Below are positions 45,110 to 54,075 of a stretch of DNA of 64,000 nt, piece by piece. The notes below the pieces were generated by a model. The model was not told where the DNA came from. It ran no database searches and worked only from the letters and a program-made list of their open reading frames with translations. This stretch comes from Cytobacillus oceanisediminis 2691 (GTDB lineage: Bacteria; Bacillota; Bacilli; Bacillales; Cytobacillaceae), in assembly GCF_007678455.1 (NCBI RefSeq), contig NZ_VEEP01000001.1, positions 372,001 to 436,000 on the forward strand. The letters run 5' to 3'. Position 1 is the stretch's first letter, and the number at the start of each line of letters is the position of its first letter. The translations under genes were made by a program, and so were the position numbers.

Positions 45110-45294
45110 AGGCTGTTTTCGTAAAGATTGTTGTTAAAATCTTAAAGCCGATTTTAACGTGCTATAAGCAATTTTGCAGTTCGTTTTTAAGTGTGCAAGC
45201 TCTTTTCTCATAATAAGCTTGAATTTTATAAAGAAAACTAGGTCATTCAATCCAATTTAGTAGTCAATAGCAACAAAGTTTGAGAAAAGAGCCT
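45110..45294. repeat. MITE-like 185-bp element with imperfect terminal inverted repeats
   Basis: The left end AGGCTGTTTTCGTAAAGATT (45110 onward) and the reverse complement of the right end, AGGCTCTTTTCTCAAACTTT (from 45294), match at 20 of 26 positions over the full ends. A third copy, GCTCTTTTCTCA, lies inside at 45199-45210 and is a perfect 12-bp inverted partner of 45281-45292. There is no ORF. Both flanks are A-runs, so no target duplication can be judged. Related AGGCTSTTTT sequences occur at 43887 and 43943. Confidence 0.55.
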
Positions 45295-45300
45295 AAAAAA

Positions 45301-45328
45301 AAGAAGGGGGGTGCCCTTCTTTTTTTAT
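45301..45328. terminator. Bidirectional terminator
   Basis: Stem AAGAAGGG / CCCTTCTT with A- and T-rich flanks between convergent genes. Confidence 0.85.
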
Positions 45329-45988
45329 TTATTTCTCTTCTTTCATGATTGTCTTCGCCATTTGGATGAAGGCATCACGATGATCAGAACCTTCTTTTGT
45401 GAATAGAGTAAGCTTCAAAGGCTGTTCTTCATTTTTAATAAGGTAGGTGGTAACATTGTCTGCTCCGTTTTTTGTTTCCATACCCCAGGCATTGCTGAAA
45501 AATGGATCCTCAGGAATTTCAGTTTCATTTACCTCAGGCCCGACTGCGGCCAGCTGCGCCTTTGCGTTTTCTTCAACCATTTCCCATTCTGCATCTGCTG
45601 GAAGCAGTTCTATCCTCATGAAGATACTGTCATCCTCGGTCAACATCAGAACATCTTTGTTTGGTTCTTCTGCTGTCAATTCATAATCAGGCAAGACATA
45701 CATTGAATAATTTTGATTATCGTTATACTTTAGAAAACCGGTTTGCTGCTTCTGTTCTCCATTCAATGTATAATCAAGGTTCTGTTCCATGATTCGGATC
45801 AGGCCTTCTTCATTGGTCTTTTCCTGTTCCGCCGCTTGCTGCTCTTCATTCGCAGCTTCCGGTGCAGATGCCTGCTGTGATTCAGGTGTCTTTTTCACTG
45901 CTTTTTCAGACTCTTCTGCGGATCCGCAGCCTGCAATGATAAATGCCGACAAGCCAATGAGTGCGATTGGTTTTACTAATTTGTTCAT
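45329..45988 (-). CDS. Lipoprotein of unknown function
   Basis: A 219-residue exported lipoprotein. The signal peptide ends in the lipobox IIAGC, with Cys21 as the lipidated residue. A low-complexity acidic Glu/Gln/Ala linker follows (about 22-60), then a globular domain (NLDYTLNGEQKQQTGFLKYN, NYSMYVLPDYELTAEEP, EWEMVEENAKAQLAAVGPEV, then TYLIKNEEQPLKLTLFTKEG). No family recognised. The ribosome site is AGGGGGC. It is a single gene with a terminator shared with ykvI. Confidence 0.8.
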   Translation of the reverse strand: MNKLVKPIALIGLSAFIIAGCGSAEESEKAVKKTPESQQASAPEAANEEQQAAEQEKTNEEGLIRIMEQNLDYTLNGEQKQQTGFLKYNDNQNYSMYVLPDYELTAEEPNKDVLMLTEDDSIFMRIELLPADAEWEMVEENAKAQLAAVGPEVNETEIPEDPFFSNAWGMETKNGADNVTTYLIKNEEQPLKLTLFTKEGSDHRDAFIQMAKTIMKEEK

Positions 45989-46104
45989 GTCGAATTGCCC
46001 CCTGTTATTTCATTTGGTGTTTTCTACAATTTTAGACGAAAAAAAAAGAAAGAATGTTACAATCCCTTATCAAAATAACATGGACATGTCTCTTCCGGCA
46101 ATAA

Positions 46105-46140
46105 TGAAAATGACCCACGAGCCAGCGTGGGTCATTTTCA
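46105..46140 (-). terminator. Terminator of the CPBP protease gene
   Basis: Perfect 14-bp stem TGAAAATGACCCAC / GTGGGTCATTTTCA with an 8-nt loop. Confidence 0.85.
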
Positions 46141-46159
46141 TTATTCATTATTTTCATTG

Positions 46160-46771
46160 CTACCTGAGAGGAAGAAAAACAAATAATAATAAATCAAAAA
46201 CAATATGGGATACAATCACGAGCGGCATGCTCCGTTTCCACGCATATAAAATGCTCCATGCAAGGCCGGCGATCACTGCAGCCAGTATCAGAATGAACTG
46301 ACCGGAATAGAAATGGACAGAAGAATATAGAAGTACAGATAAACCAATCGTCATTTTCATTCCAAAGTATTGACTAAGTCGTTTTTGAATGAATCCGCGC
46401 CAAAAAATTTCCTCTCCAGGAGCAATAATCAAGACAAGTACAATATAATGCCAGAATAATTCAGGAGAAAATCTGCTGTACAGGCGGGTGATTTGACCTG
46501 AAAAAGGCAGGTTCAGCAATTCGATCAATAAACTTCCGAACCAAAAGAGACCAAATAAGCCTGCTCCTGAAACAATTCCTAATGTTAAATAAGTGAGTGT
46601 GGATGCATTGTCCTCGATTTCTTCATGGATGATAGAAAAGCTTATAAGAACAAGCATTGAAGCTGTGAAAATATACCAGAAAACGTTTTGATCCTCGAAG
46701 GTAAAAAACATAAGAAGATGCGCGATTAAAATGCCCAGAATCAGTCTGGGATCCGCCATCCATTTCTTCAT
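46160..46771 (-). CDS. CPBP-family intramembrane metalloprotease-like protein
   Basis: A 203-residue membrane protein with five or six helices. The CPBP/Abi motif 1 is APGEEIFWRGFIQKRL (EExxxR), followed by SVLLYSSVHFYSG (motif with His) and VSHIVFDLL (third motif), so the residues needed for type II CAAX-like proteolysis are all there. The substrate is unknown. ATG 46771 (AAGGGG about 10 nt upstream) is preferred to the TTG at 46798; the Met three codons in is also possible. Confidence 0.88.
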   Translation of the reverse strand: MKKWMADPRLILGILIAHLLMFFTFEDQNVFWYIFTASMLVLISFSIIHEEIEDNASTLTYLTLGIVSGAGLFGLFWFGSLLIELLNLPFSGQITRLYSRFSPELFWHYIVLVLIIAPGEEIFWRGFIQKRLSQYFGMKMTIGLSVLLYSSVHFYSGQFILILAAVIAGLAWSILYAWKRSMPLVIVSHIVFDLLLFVFLPLR

Positions 46772-46896
46772 TCTCGATAAACCCCTTTCCAGAAACAAAA
46801 TTTATTGTACCAAATAATTCATTAAAGTTGTAAGGAAAAGATTTCTACAAGATGGGGTATGTTAAGACAGAACGAAAAACGATGGGAGGAAAGAGC

Positions 46897-47013
46897 ATGT
46901 CTCAATCGAAACGCGAAAAGGAGCGTAATTGGACTGTCCGCAAACAGGACCAGCATCCTCACGGGAAAGTTAAATCGTACAAGGAATTAGCTGGCAAAGA
47001 AACAAAGGAATAG
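46897..47013 (+). CDS. Very small basic protein, DUF6254-like
   Basis: A 38-residue ORF, SQSKREKERNWTVRKQDQ then HPHGKVKSYKELAG, with a strong ribosome site (GGGAGGAAAGAGC) and a terminator 50 bp downstream. The pattern fits the small Bacillaceae family I remember as DUF6254. It is highly charged with no hydrophobic core. Function is unknown. Confidence 0.7.
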   Translation: MSQSKREKERNWTVRKQDQHPHGKVKSYKELAGKETKE

Positions 47014-47061
47014 AAAAATTTGAAGAGCCGGAACGCAGCTCCGCAGCCGGAATGTTTACCA

Positions 47062-47099
47062 AAGAAGAAAAAGCAGCAAAGGCTGCTTTTTTCTTCTTG
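47062..47099. terminator. Bidirectional terminator
   Basis: Stem AAGAAGAAAAAGCAG / CTGCTTTTTTCTTCTT (one extra T) between convergent small genes. Confidence 0.8.
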
Positions 47100-47110
47100 C
47101 ATAAAATATA

Positions 47111-47299
47111 TTAATAGGCTGTTTCTTTTACAATTTTATAATTTTTATGATTGATTACTGTACGCTGGTCCAGTTCCAAATCCCTGAAATTGTTCATATA
47201 TGTTAAATCAACAATGACAGAATTCTCATTTACCTTTTCCACAACTCCCTGTAATCCCTCTTTGAATTCGATTACATTTCCAACTTCAGCTTTCTTCAA
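47111..47299 (-). CDS. ykvS: YkvS family small protein (DUF2187)
   Basis: A 62-residue protein with a small beta-barrel (SH3/KOW-like) fold by its pattern: KKAEVGNVIEFKEGLQGVV, ENSVIVDLTYMNNF, VINHKNYKIV. It is almost the length of B. subtilis YkvS. TTG 47299 gives the family start KKAEVGNVIEF; AAGGAGCGAGG lies upstream, while the longer frame to 47338 adds leader only. Function is unknown. Confidence 0.85.
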   Translation of the reverse strand: MKKAEVGNVIEFKEGLQGVVEKVNENSVIVDLTYMNNFRDLELDQRTVINHKNYKIVKETAY

Positions 47300-47606
47300 A
47301 TAACCTCGCTCCTTCGTTATATTTCGAATTACTAACATTTTGCCTTAAATATTTCAATGCGTAAAGAAAAATCTGTAATAAAGTTTAAATGTTCACGAAA
47401 TTTTCAAATTTAAAATTTAGAAAATTCAATTTATATTTTTATTATATAGAAAAATAACATTTCTATCCAGAAAAAATTTTAAAAGTTTTTTAGGATTTTT
47501 CCCATTTAATTAAGTTCGAAAACATGTATCTGTAAGATTGCAATTTGCAAATTGAACAATAGGATATAAAATGGTTTTAACCTATTAGTTATAAGGGGTG
47601 TGAAAT

Positions 47607-47801
47607 ATGGACAAGGAACAAGCTGAAAGAATGCTCGAAAACTTGAAAAATAGAGAGGTTGAAGAGATTTTTGTTGCGAAGCAGGATTTTATGGTTTTCC
47701 GTGAAGTGATTGTTAAGAGAGAAGACTTTAAATATTTCAGGGGTATTGCCCAAAGAGGCGGAGATGTCATTTATCAATATATGGATGAACCAAGGAGCTA
47801 A
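47607..47801 (+). CDS. Small hypothetical protein
   Basis: A 64-residue charged protein not recognised: a helical start (DKEQAERMLENLKNREVEE) followed by a beta-like part (IFVAKQDFMVFREVIV) and KYFRGIAQRGGDVIYQY. GGGGTGTG precedes the ATG. The 250-bp AT-rich region upstream may carry its promoter, but no clear -35/-10 pair stands out. A Spo0E-like gene follows 91 bp downstream. Confidence 0.7.
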   Translation: MDKEQAERMLENLKNREVEEIFVAKQDFMVFREVIVKREDFKYFRGIAQRGGDVIYQYMDEPRS

Positions 47802-47892
47802 TCCGATTACCTATGTTAAAGGGGAAAAATGTACTATACCTATTAGTGGAATAGTAGTAAAATATTAACATAGACTGATGAGGTGATCGCAG

Positions 47893-48066
47893 ATGGAAAC
47901 TATGTGCCGTAATAGAATAAAAAAAGAAATCGAACAAAAACGAGAAGAAATGATTTATTCGGCAAAAGAAACAGGTTTTCTAAGCGTCCAGACCATATCA
48001 GTAAGCCAGGAACTTGATCGGCTGTTAAATATTTTTCAGGAAGAAATTCAGCCATTATCAAAATGA
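47893..48066 (+). CDS. Spo0E-family aspartyl-phosphate phosphatase (short)
   Basis: A 57-residue ORF with ribosome site GAGGTGAT 6 nt before ATG. It is the helical hairpin of the Spo0E family: first helix RIKKEIEQKREEMIYSAKET, then the signature SVSQELDRLLNIFQ (SxxLDxLL). It would dephosphorylate Spo0A~P. The Ile of the canonical LDxLI is Leu here. A terminator follows directly, so it is a stand-alone gene, the second Spo0E-like one in the window. Confidence 0.8.
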   Translation: METMCRNRIKKEIEQKREEMIYSAKETGFLSVQTISVSQELDRLLNIFQEEIQPLSK

Positions 48067-48075
48067 ATGTTGAGG

Positions 48076-48098
48076 GACACTTAAGCAGTGTCTTTTTT
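48076..48098 (+). terminator. Terminator of the short Spo0E-like gene
   Basis: Stem GACACT / AGTGTC with a 5-nt loop and six T. Confidence 0.8.
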
Positions 48099-48189
48099 AT
48101 ATCTCTAATTGGTTGAAAATTCACATATTTATTTGCTGATGATAAACTTTTTTAAGGCCTTATAAGAAATATGAGGGGGATGATGAGGG

Positions 48190-49134
48190 ATGGAGTTAAT
48201 AGACAAGCTTGAACAGCTGAAGGAGGAAATAAGGAAGGTTGTGGTCGGACGGGACCAGGAAGTAGAAATGATGGTCATATCCCTTTTGAATGATGGCCAT
48301 ATTCTAATGGAAAGTGTGCCGGGAACAGGAAAAACGCTTCTTGCGAAAACATTCGCAAACGTCATAACGGGAAAGTTTTCAAGGGTCCAGTTTACACCAG
48401 ACGTTTTGCCAAGTGACATAACTGGCATCCAGTTTTTCAATCCGAAGCTTCAGGAGTTTGAATTGAAACCAGGTCCTGTGGTAACCAATATCCTTCTAGC
48501 AGATGAAATTAACCGTGCCACCCCAAGAACACAGTCTAGTTTGCTGGAAGCAATGGAAGAACATCAGGTGACAATCGATGGACATACGATTCCGCTGAAC
48601 ACTCCTTTTCTTGTCATTGCAACACAAAACCCGGTTGAATCACAGCAGGGTACCTTCCAGCTGCCTGTTGCCCAGATGGACCGCTTCTTCATTAAACTTT
48701 CACTTGGGTATCCAGAAATCAATGAAGAAAAAGAAATGATCAAAAAGCACAGATTTGGAACTGAAGCTGCAGAAATCAATGCTGTCTTTAAAGAGGAGGA
48801 TATCCTCTTTCTTAAGCAGGAACTAAGGAAGGTTAAACTGGCTGATGTGGTTGAAGAGTATCTATTGAAAATCACTAGGGAAACAAGGAATCATGGATCC
48901 ATCGAATTAGGCATCAGTCCCCGTGGAACGCTTGCTCTTGTAAAAGCAGCACAAGGCAGGGCGCTTGTTAAGGGACGGAGCTTTGTGGTGCCGAATGATG
49001 TAAAGGAAATGGCTCCATTCGTCCTTGCCCACAGAATTTATCTTTCCGCAGAGGCTTCACTGACGATGACGACGGAAAAAGTAGTCGAGGATTTGCTGGA
49101 ATCTATCCCGCTTCCGGTAGAAGCTGAGGTTTGA
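48190..49134 (+). CDS. MoxR-family AAA ATPase
   Basis: A 314-residue chaperone-like AAA+ ATPase. Walker A is VPGTGKTLLAKT, Walker B is LLADEINRATPRTQSSLLEA, sensor 1 is VIATQNPVE, and the lid has ELGISPRGTLALVKAAQG. MoxR proteins usually act with a DUF58/von Willebrand protein encoded next door, as here, in assembling or activating membrane or periplasmic complexes. GATGAGGG lies before ATG. First gene of a three-gene operon; the YeaC-YeaD pair of B. subtilis has the same arrangement. Confidence 0.92.
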   Translation: MELIDKLEQLKEEIRKVVVGRDQEVEMMVISLLNDGHILMESVPGTGKTLLAKTFANVITGKFSRVQFTPDVLPSDITGIQFFNPKLQEFELKPGPVVTNILLADEINRATPRTQSSLLEAMEEHQVTIDGHTIPLNTPFLVIATQNPVESQQGTFQLPVAQMDRFFIKLSLGYPEINEEKEMIKKHRFGTEAAEINAVFKEEDILFLKQELRKVKLADVVEEYLLKITRETRNHGSIELGISPRGTLALVKAAQGRALVKGRSFVVPNDVKEMAPFVLAHRIYLSAEASLTMTTEKVVEDLLESIPLPVEAEV

Positions 49135-49138
49135 TGCC

Positions 49139-50335
49139 ATGCAATGGAAAAAAAACGTGATTGAGGATCGCTTTTTGTCCATTCTGGCATTTCTCGGTAT
49201 TTTATTGGTGATTGTAAGCTTTTACATAAACTCCTGGCTGATTTTCGGAGTCGGTATTCTGATCATTTTTCTGGCATTCGCCAATTCCTATTATTTAAAA
49301 CATATAGGAGAGGGACTGTTTTTTGAGAACAACCGGAATCGCAATCGCTTTTTCATTGGAGACCGGGGGGATTGGAACCTTCATTTCCTCAATCAGGGGC
49401 TGCCAATCATGAAAGGGAATATCTCTATTTATTTTGACAGTGCAGTTGTCCCTGCTTCAGCTGAATATTATATCCATCAATCAAGAGTAGATGTCACCCT
49501 GCCGTTTTCGATCGGACGAAAAGAAAAAGCCAACATTCATATTCCTTTTCTTGCTGAAAAGCGGGGACTATCGAAAATCAGGAAGCTGGAGCTTCATATT
49601 CCGCATTTTTTTGGCTTCGGGGACACGATTCTTGAATTTACCGATGTGATCAATATGGAGACACTTGTCTATCCAAAACCGCTATCGGTGAACAATATTG
49701 ATCGCCACAAATCAGTCAAGCCTGGAAACAGCCCATCTATTTTCTCTGTTTTTGAAGATAACATGGGACCGGTTGGAACAAGGGATTATCTGCCAACCGA
49801 CAGCTTCAACAGAATTAACTGGAAAGCAAGTGCAAGGAGAATGACATTGCAGACAAAGGAATTTGAAAGGATCAATGAGGCTGGAGCCGTTTTGTTGATC
49901 AACGTTTCTGATGGGTATTCAGTAACCAGCAAGCTTGAATTTTTAATGAGCAGCATTGCGGAAATGGGTTACTTTTTTCATCGGAACAATATCCCTTTCT
50001 CCCTTTGCATGAACATAAGGTCTGCCGGGTTGACGCCTTTTACCTATCTTCCATTAGGTTCTGGAAAGGATCATCTGCAAAAGCTCCTGGATTTATTGGC
50101 GATTGCCGATTTTCACTCTCCCACCATTCCGCATGAACAATTGCTTTTCTTCTATAAAAGGCATTTGGCGCTCGCACCCGTCATGATATATGCTGGGGTC
50201 CGTACACCAAGGACAGATGGCTATATGCAAGAGTGGTCAAGGGAAGGGGTACAGCTTTTTCAACTGCAACAACATAACGAAGGTGGATACCTTGAACCGC
50301 TAAAAACCGTGTTAAAGGATGTGGCCGGCAAATGA
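49139..50335 (+). CDS. DUF58 domain membrane protein
   Basis: A 398-residue protein. Two N-terminal membrane helices (FLSILAFLGILLVIVSFYI and LIFGVGILIIFLAFA) precede an extracytoplasmic or cytoplasmic beta region and the DUF58 core with GTRDYLPTDSFNRINWKASA and QTKEFE. It is the usual partner of MoxR. The start is 4 bp after the moxR stop. The third gene overlaps by ATGA. Precise target unknown. Confidence 0.9.
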   Translation: MQWKKNVIEDRFLSILAFLGILLVIVSFYINSWLIFGVGILIIFLAFANSYYLKHIGEGLFFENNRNRNRFFIGDRGDWNLHFLNQGLPIMKGNISIYFDSAVVPASAEYYIHQSRVDVTLPFSIGRKEKANIHIPFLAEKRGLSKIRKLELHIPHFFGFGDTILEFTDVINMETLVYPKPLSVNNIDRHKSVKPGNSPSIFSVFEDNMGPVGTRDYLPTDSFNRINWKASARRMTLQTKEFERINEAGAVLLINVSDGYSVTSKLEFLMSSIAEMGYFFHRNNIPFSLCMNIRSAGLTPFTYLPLGSGKDHLQKLLDLLAIADFHSPTIPHEQLLFFYKRHLALAPVMIYAGVRTPRTDGYMQEWSREGVQLFQLQQHNEGGYLEPLKTVLKDVAGK

Positions 50336-51591
50336 ATATTCGTGTCTTGCATGTCTTTTTTCGCTTTTATATCGAATGGACCTTTGCCAGTCTGATTTTT
50401 GTGATTATGCATTTGTTATCCTCACAGCAAATGCCATTGACTGCAATGATGGCTATAGCTGCGGCAGCCTCATTGGTTTTCGCGATCCTGTTGGAGAAAA
50501 AGCCGAATTTTGCCAAGCCAGTGTATGTACTTGTCATCCTGCCGTTGATTGTCCTGCTTGGAAATATAAGCGGACTGGATCTTTTTTATACAGGGACCAC
50601 CGCAGTAATGGTCTTTTGGAGGACCCTGAAATTTCATGAGGATTCTACAAGTCATTCGGAAAGCGTTTGGCTTGTCGTCACCTTTCTCGCAGGAGTGTTC
50701 GTTTCCCCGCTTGGGTATTTTTATGGCGGGAGCTATTTAATGCAGATCGCGATCCTTTTGATTTTTCAGTTGATGTTTATCTTATCGGGGCAATTTTTGC
50801 TAAAATGGCTGGATATTGAAACGGCTGCGAAAAATAGGTTCGCATTTACCTATTCCAGCCTGCTGGGTGGAATGCTGCTTCTGGTCGCTGCACTGACCTT
50901 CGGAAGAAATCTTTTAAAGGAATCATTCTTTTTTGTCCTGCAAGCAATTGGATGGATTCTTTCCCTGCTGCTATATCCACTTTTCTCATGGATTGCCTCT
51001 CCTGCCCTACAGGAAAGGGCAAGTAAAGTCCTCCCAAACAGAAAGCCGAATGTGGAAGATGCCCATTCTTTTGAGACGGCCAAGCTGGGTTTTGATCCGA
51101 ATTTCTGGGGACCAATCCTTTTTGTGTTTTTAGTGGTAATCGCTTTTTATTTTATTTATAAAAAAACAAGTTTGTTTAAAAAAGAACAAGGAACGAGTGA
51201 AATCCAGGCTGGGTTTGTCACAAATACTCCCTTCAATGATTCTTCACTGAATAACCTGCTTTCAAGGAAGCGGATGGCAATGCCCGCCAATCAAGTACGG
51301 AAAGAGATTTTTCAACTGGAAAAATTCGCACATAAAAGAGATCTTGGGAGACTTAATTTTGAATCAATCAATGAATGGTTTGAAAGACTCGGTATTCTAT
51401 ACGATCACAGAACCATCCGGACATATGAAAAAGTAAGATATGGTAATGATCAGGAAGAACCTGTAGAAGGCTGGTTCAAAGAGGATATCAAGGCCATCAA
51501 GAAACAACTAATTTCACTTGAAAAACATTCCAAAGAAGAAAATAAAACAGGACTGAAAGACACCTTAAGAAACATTTTAAAACGAAATTAA
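50332..51591 (+). CDS. Membrane protein of the MoxR/DUF58 operon
   Basis: A 419-residue protein with about seven hydrophobic segments in residues 1-205, a soluble linker, another helix (FWGPILFVFLVVIAFYFIY) near 260, and a charged C-terminal domain (about 320-419) rich in Glu and Lys that has the flavour of DUF4129 (FNFESINEWFERLG-like block, RTYEKVRYG). In many operons of this type the third gene is a transglutaminase-like membrane protein; the Cys-His-Asp core is not seen here, so I do not call it that. Confidence 0.75.
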   Translation: MNIRVLHVFFRFYIEWTFASLIFVIMHLLSSQQMPLTAMMAIAAAASLVFAILLEKKPNFAKPVYVLVILPLIVLLGNISGLDLFYTGTTAVMVFWRTLKFHEDSTSHSESVWLVVTFLAGVFVSPLGYFYGGSYLMQIAILLIFQLMFILSGQFLLKWLDIETAAKNRFAFTYSSLLGGMLLLVAALTFGRNLLKESFFFVLQAIGWILSLLLYPLFSWIASPALQERASKVLPNRKPNVEDAHSFETAKLGFDPNFWGPILFVFLVVIAFYFIYKKTSLFKKEQGTSEIQAGFVTNTPFNDSSLNNLLSRKRMAMPANQVRKEIFQLEKFAHKRDLGRLNFESINEWFERLGILYDHRTIRTYEKVRYGNDQEEPVEGWFKEDIKAIKKQLISLEKHSKEENKTGLKDTLRNILKRN

Positions 51592-51617
51592 AATCTTTTG
51601 TCACAATTTCGTTAAAA

Positions 51618-51631
51618 TGAAAACGTTTTAC
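51618..51631 (+). promoter_or_regulatory. Weak cre-like site upstream of ptsHI
   Basis: TGAAAACGTTTTAC contains the palindrome AAAACGTTTT and matches the cre consensus at 12 of 14 positions, but it lies before a terminator and about 55 bp upstream of the proposed ptsH -35. Confidence 0.3.
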
Positions 51632-51645
51632 TAAAAAAAATGCGC

Positions 51646-51671
51646 AAAACCTTTAAAAAACAAGGTTTTTT
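51646..51671 (+). terminator. Terminator of the MoxR operon
   Basis: Stem AAAACCTT / AAGGTTTT with an 8-nt loop and T run. Confidence 0.7.
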
Positions 51672-51673
51672 CA

Positions 51674-51702
51674 TTGTCTATAGTGGGGTGAAATGCTATT
51701 CT
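51674..51702 (+). promoter_or_regulatory. Candidate SigA promoter of ptsHI
   Basis: TTGTCT (51674-51679) and TATTCT (51697-51702) are 17 bp apart, giving a leader of about 190 nt before ptsH. No ptsG or GlcT antitermination site precedes ptsH here. Confidence 0.45.
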
Positions 51703-51901
51703 TTTGTGTGGGATGCCAATCCATATTTCTGAGGAAATGATTGGAAACAATATATGGTGTGAAAGAACAACACAAATGGGTAAAATACAAATATCATTTT
51801 GGCCAGGCCAGATTTTGACCTTTCGCTGAATTGAACCATTTAGTTCGGAAGGCATCATGTATGGTCATCTTAAACATTTATTTAAAGGAGATTGATCTAG
51901 T

Positions 51902-52168
51902 ATGGTACAAAAACAATTCAAGGTTGTTGCTGAAACAGGAATCCATGCTCGCCCTGCTACAATGCTTGTTCAGGCTGCAAGTAAGTTCGATTCAGAAATC
52001 CACTTAGAATATAAAGAAAAAAAGGTTAACCTTAAGTCAATCATGGGTGTAATGTCATTAGGAATCGGCCAGGGTGCAGACATCGCGATCATCGCTGAAG
52101 GAAGCGACGAGCAAGATGCTCTTAATACGCTGGAAGAAACTCTTAAAAGAGAAGGCTTAGCTGAATAA
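51902..52168 (+). CDS. ptsH: Phosphocarrier protein HPr
   Basis: An 88-residue HPr. His15 ([10 protein letters not shown]) is the enzyme I phosphorylation site, and Ser46 ([11 protein letters not shown]) is the HPr kinase site that turns HPr into the CcpA co-repressor. This links to the cre sites proposed in the window. AAAGGAG lies 10 nt before the ATG. It is coupled to ptsI by TAATG. Confidence 0.98.
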   Translation: MVQKQFKVVAETGIHARPATMLVQAASKFDSEIHLEYKEKKVNLKSIMGVMSLGIGQGADIAIIAEGSDEQDALNTLEETLKREGLAE

Positions 52169-53883
52169 TGGGCTTTCTCCAGGGTATTGCTGCTTCAAAT
52201 GGCATTGCCATCGCAAAAGCCTATAAGCTTGTCGAGCCGGATTTTTCTTTTGAAAAAAAATCGGTAGATGCCCCTGCTGAAGAGGTTGCACGGTTCCAGA
52301 CAGCGCTTCAGACATCAAAAGCTGAGCTTGAAAAGATCCGTGATCATGCAGGAACAGCTTTGGGTGCAGATAAAGCAGCGATTTTTGATGCACATCTTCT
52401 AGTATTAAGTGATCCAGAACTGATTTCACCCATCGAAGATAAAATCACAACTGAAAATGTCAATGCAGAACACGCATTGAAAGAAACTGCTGATATGTTC
52501 ATTGGCATGTTCGAATCTATGGACAATGAATATATGAAAGAACGTGCAGCAGATATCCGCGATGTAACAAAGCGAGTGCTTGCACATCTTTTGGGAATCC
52601 AAATTCCTAATCCAAGCATGATTGCCGAAGAAGTGGTTATTGTCGCTGAGGATTTGACTCCTTCAGATACAGCCCAGTTAAATCGCCAGTTTGTAAAAGG
52701 TTTTACAACCAATATTGGCGGCCGTACATCACATTCTGCAATCATGGCTCGTTCCATGGAAATTCCTGCGGTTGTCGGCACCAAGGCAGCTACAGAAGAA
52801 ATCAATAACGGCGATCTCGTTGTTGTGGATGGGTTGAAAGGTGAAGTTCATTTCAATCCGACTCCAGAGGTTCTTGATGCATATAAACAGATTCAGGAAG
52901 ACTTTGAGAAGCAAAAAGCAGAATGGGCAAAGCTTGTTAATGAAAAATCAGTAACAGCTGATGGCCATCATGTAGAGCTTGCCGCGAACATCGGGACACC
53001 GAAGGATTTAAAGGGTGTTGTCGAAAATGGCGGTGAGGCTGTAGGACTATACCGTACGGAATTCCTCTATATGGACAGGGACCAGCTTCCTACTGAAGAG
53101 GAACAGTTTACAGCATACAAGGCTGTTCTTGAAGGCATGGAAGGCAAGCCAGTCGTAGTCCGCACATTGGATATCGGCGGTGACAAAGAACTTCCATATC
53201 TTGACTTGCCAAAAGAAATGAATCCTTTCCTTGGTTTCAGGGCAATCCGTCTTTGCCTGGAGGAAGTAGATATTTTCCGTACACAGTTACGCGCTCTATT
53301 GCGTGCCAGCGTTCATGGCAACCTGAAGATCATGTTCCCGATGATCGCTACTCTTAATGAATTCAGGCAAGCAAAAGCGATGCTGGAAGAAGAGAAAGCT
53401 AAGCTTGTAGAGGAAGGCATCAAGGTTGCCGACCACATCGAACTTGGAATCATGGTCGAAATCCCTTCAACTGCGGTCCTTGCAGACCAGTTCGCAAAGG
53501 AAGTTGACTTCTTCAGTATCGGAACAAATGACCTTATTCAATATACGATGGCTGCAGACAGGATGAACCAGCAGGTATCCTACTTGTACCAGCCGTATAA
53601 TCCGTCCATCCTTCGTCTTGTGAAAATGGTTATTGATGCAGCGCATAAAGAAGGCAAATGGGCTGGCATGTGCGGGGAAATGGCCGGTGACGAAACTGCT
53701 ATTCCGATTTTGCTTGGTTTAGGTCTTGATGAGTTCTCAATGAGTGCTTCTTCAATCCTGAAAGCACGCTCTTTGATCAGAAACCTGAACAAAGCCGATA
53801 TGGAAAAGCTGGCTTCTGACGTCTTAAACATGAGCACCACAGAAGAAGTAGTCGAAGCAGTAAACAAAGCAGTCGCTTTGTAA
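52168..53883 (+). CDS. ptsI: PTS enzyme I (phosphoenolpyruvate-protein phosphotransferase)
   Basis: A 571-residue enzyme that transfers phosphate from PEP to HPr. The active His189 is in [13 protein letters not shown]; the PEP-binding domain shows [41 protein letters not shown] and the catalytic Cys in [11 protein letters not shown]. Length and order are standard for Bacillaceae. A terminator lies 110 bp downstream. Confidence 0.98.
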   Translation: MGFLQGIAASNGIAIAKAYKLVEPDFSFEKKSVDAPAEEVARFQTALQTSKAELEKIRDHAGTALGADKAAIFDAHLLVLSDPELISPIEDKITTENVNAEHALKETADMFIGMFESMDNEYMKERAADIRDVTKRVLAHLLGIQIPNPSMIAEEVVIVAEDLTPSDTAQLNRQFVKGFTTNIGGRTSHSAIMARSMEIPAVVGTKAATEEINNGDLVVVDGLKGEVHFNPTPEVLDAYKQIQEDFEKQKAEWAKLVNEKSVTADGHHVELAANIGTPKDLKGVVENGGEAVGLYRTEFLYMDRDQLPTEEEQFTAYKAVLEGMEGKPVVVRTLDIGGDKELPYLDLPKEMNPFLGFRAIRLCLEEVDIFRTQLRALLRASVHGNLKIMFPMIATLNEFRQAKAMLEEEKAKLVEEGIKVADHIELGIMVEIPSTAVLADQFAKEVDFFSIGTNDLIQYTMAADRMNQQVSYLYQPYNPSILRLVKMVIDAAHKEGKWAGMCGEMAGDETAIPILLGLGLDEFSMSASSILKARSLIRNLNKADMEKLASDVLNMSTTEEVVEAVNKAVAL

Positions 53884-53993
53884 TATATTTGTAATACAAA
53901 AAATGTTTTACCCTATAGATGGCGGGTATATATGAATAAGCACTTTGGTTAGACTGAAAGTAAGCTAATCATTCTCATTTTCCCCCAGATTTG

Positions 53994-54022
53994 GCCGGCT
54001 GTTAAACAGCCGGCATTTTTTT
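53994..54022 (+). terminator. Terminator of ptsHI
   Basis: Stem GCCGGCTGTT / AACAGCCGGC followed by seven T. It separates ptsHI from the tandem array. Confidence 0.88.
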
Positions 54023-54075
54023 GTGCCTAAAAGCCAATTCGCATGAAATATAAGGGCGGGATGCCCGGCAGTAAC

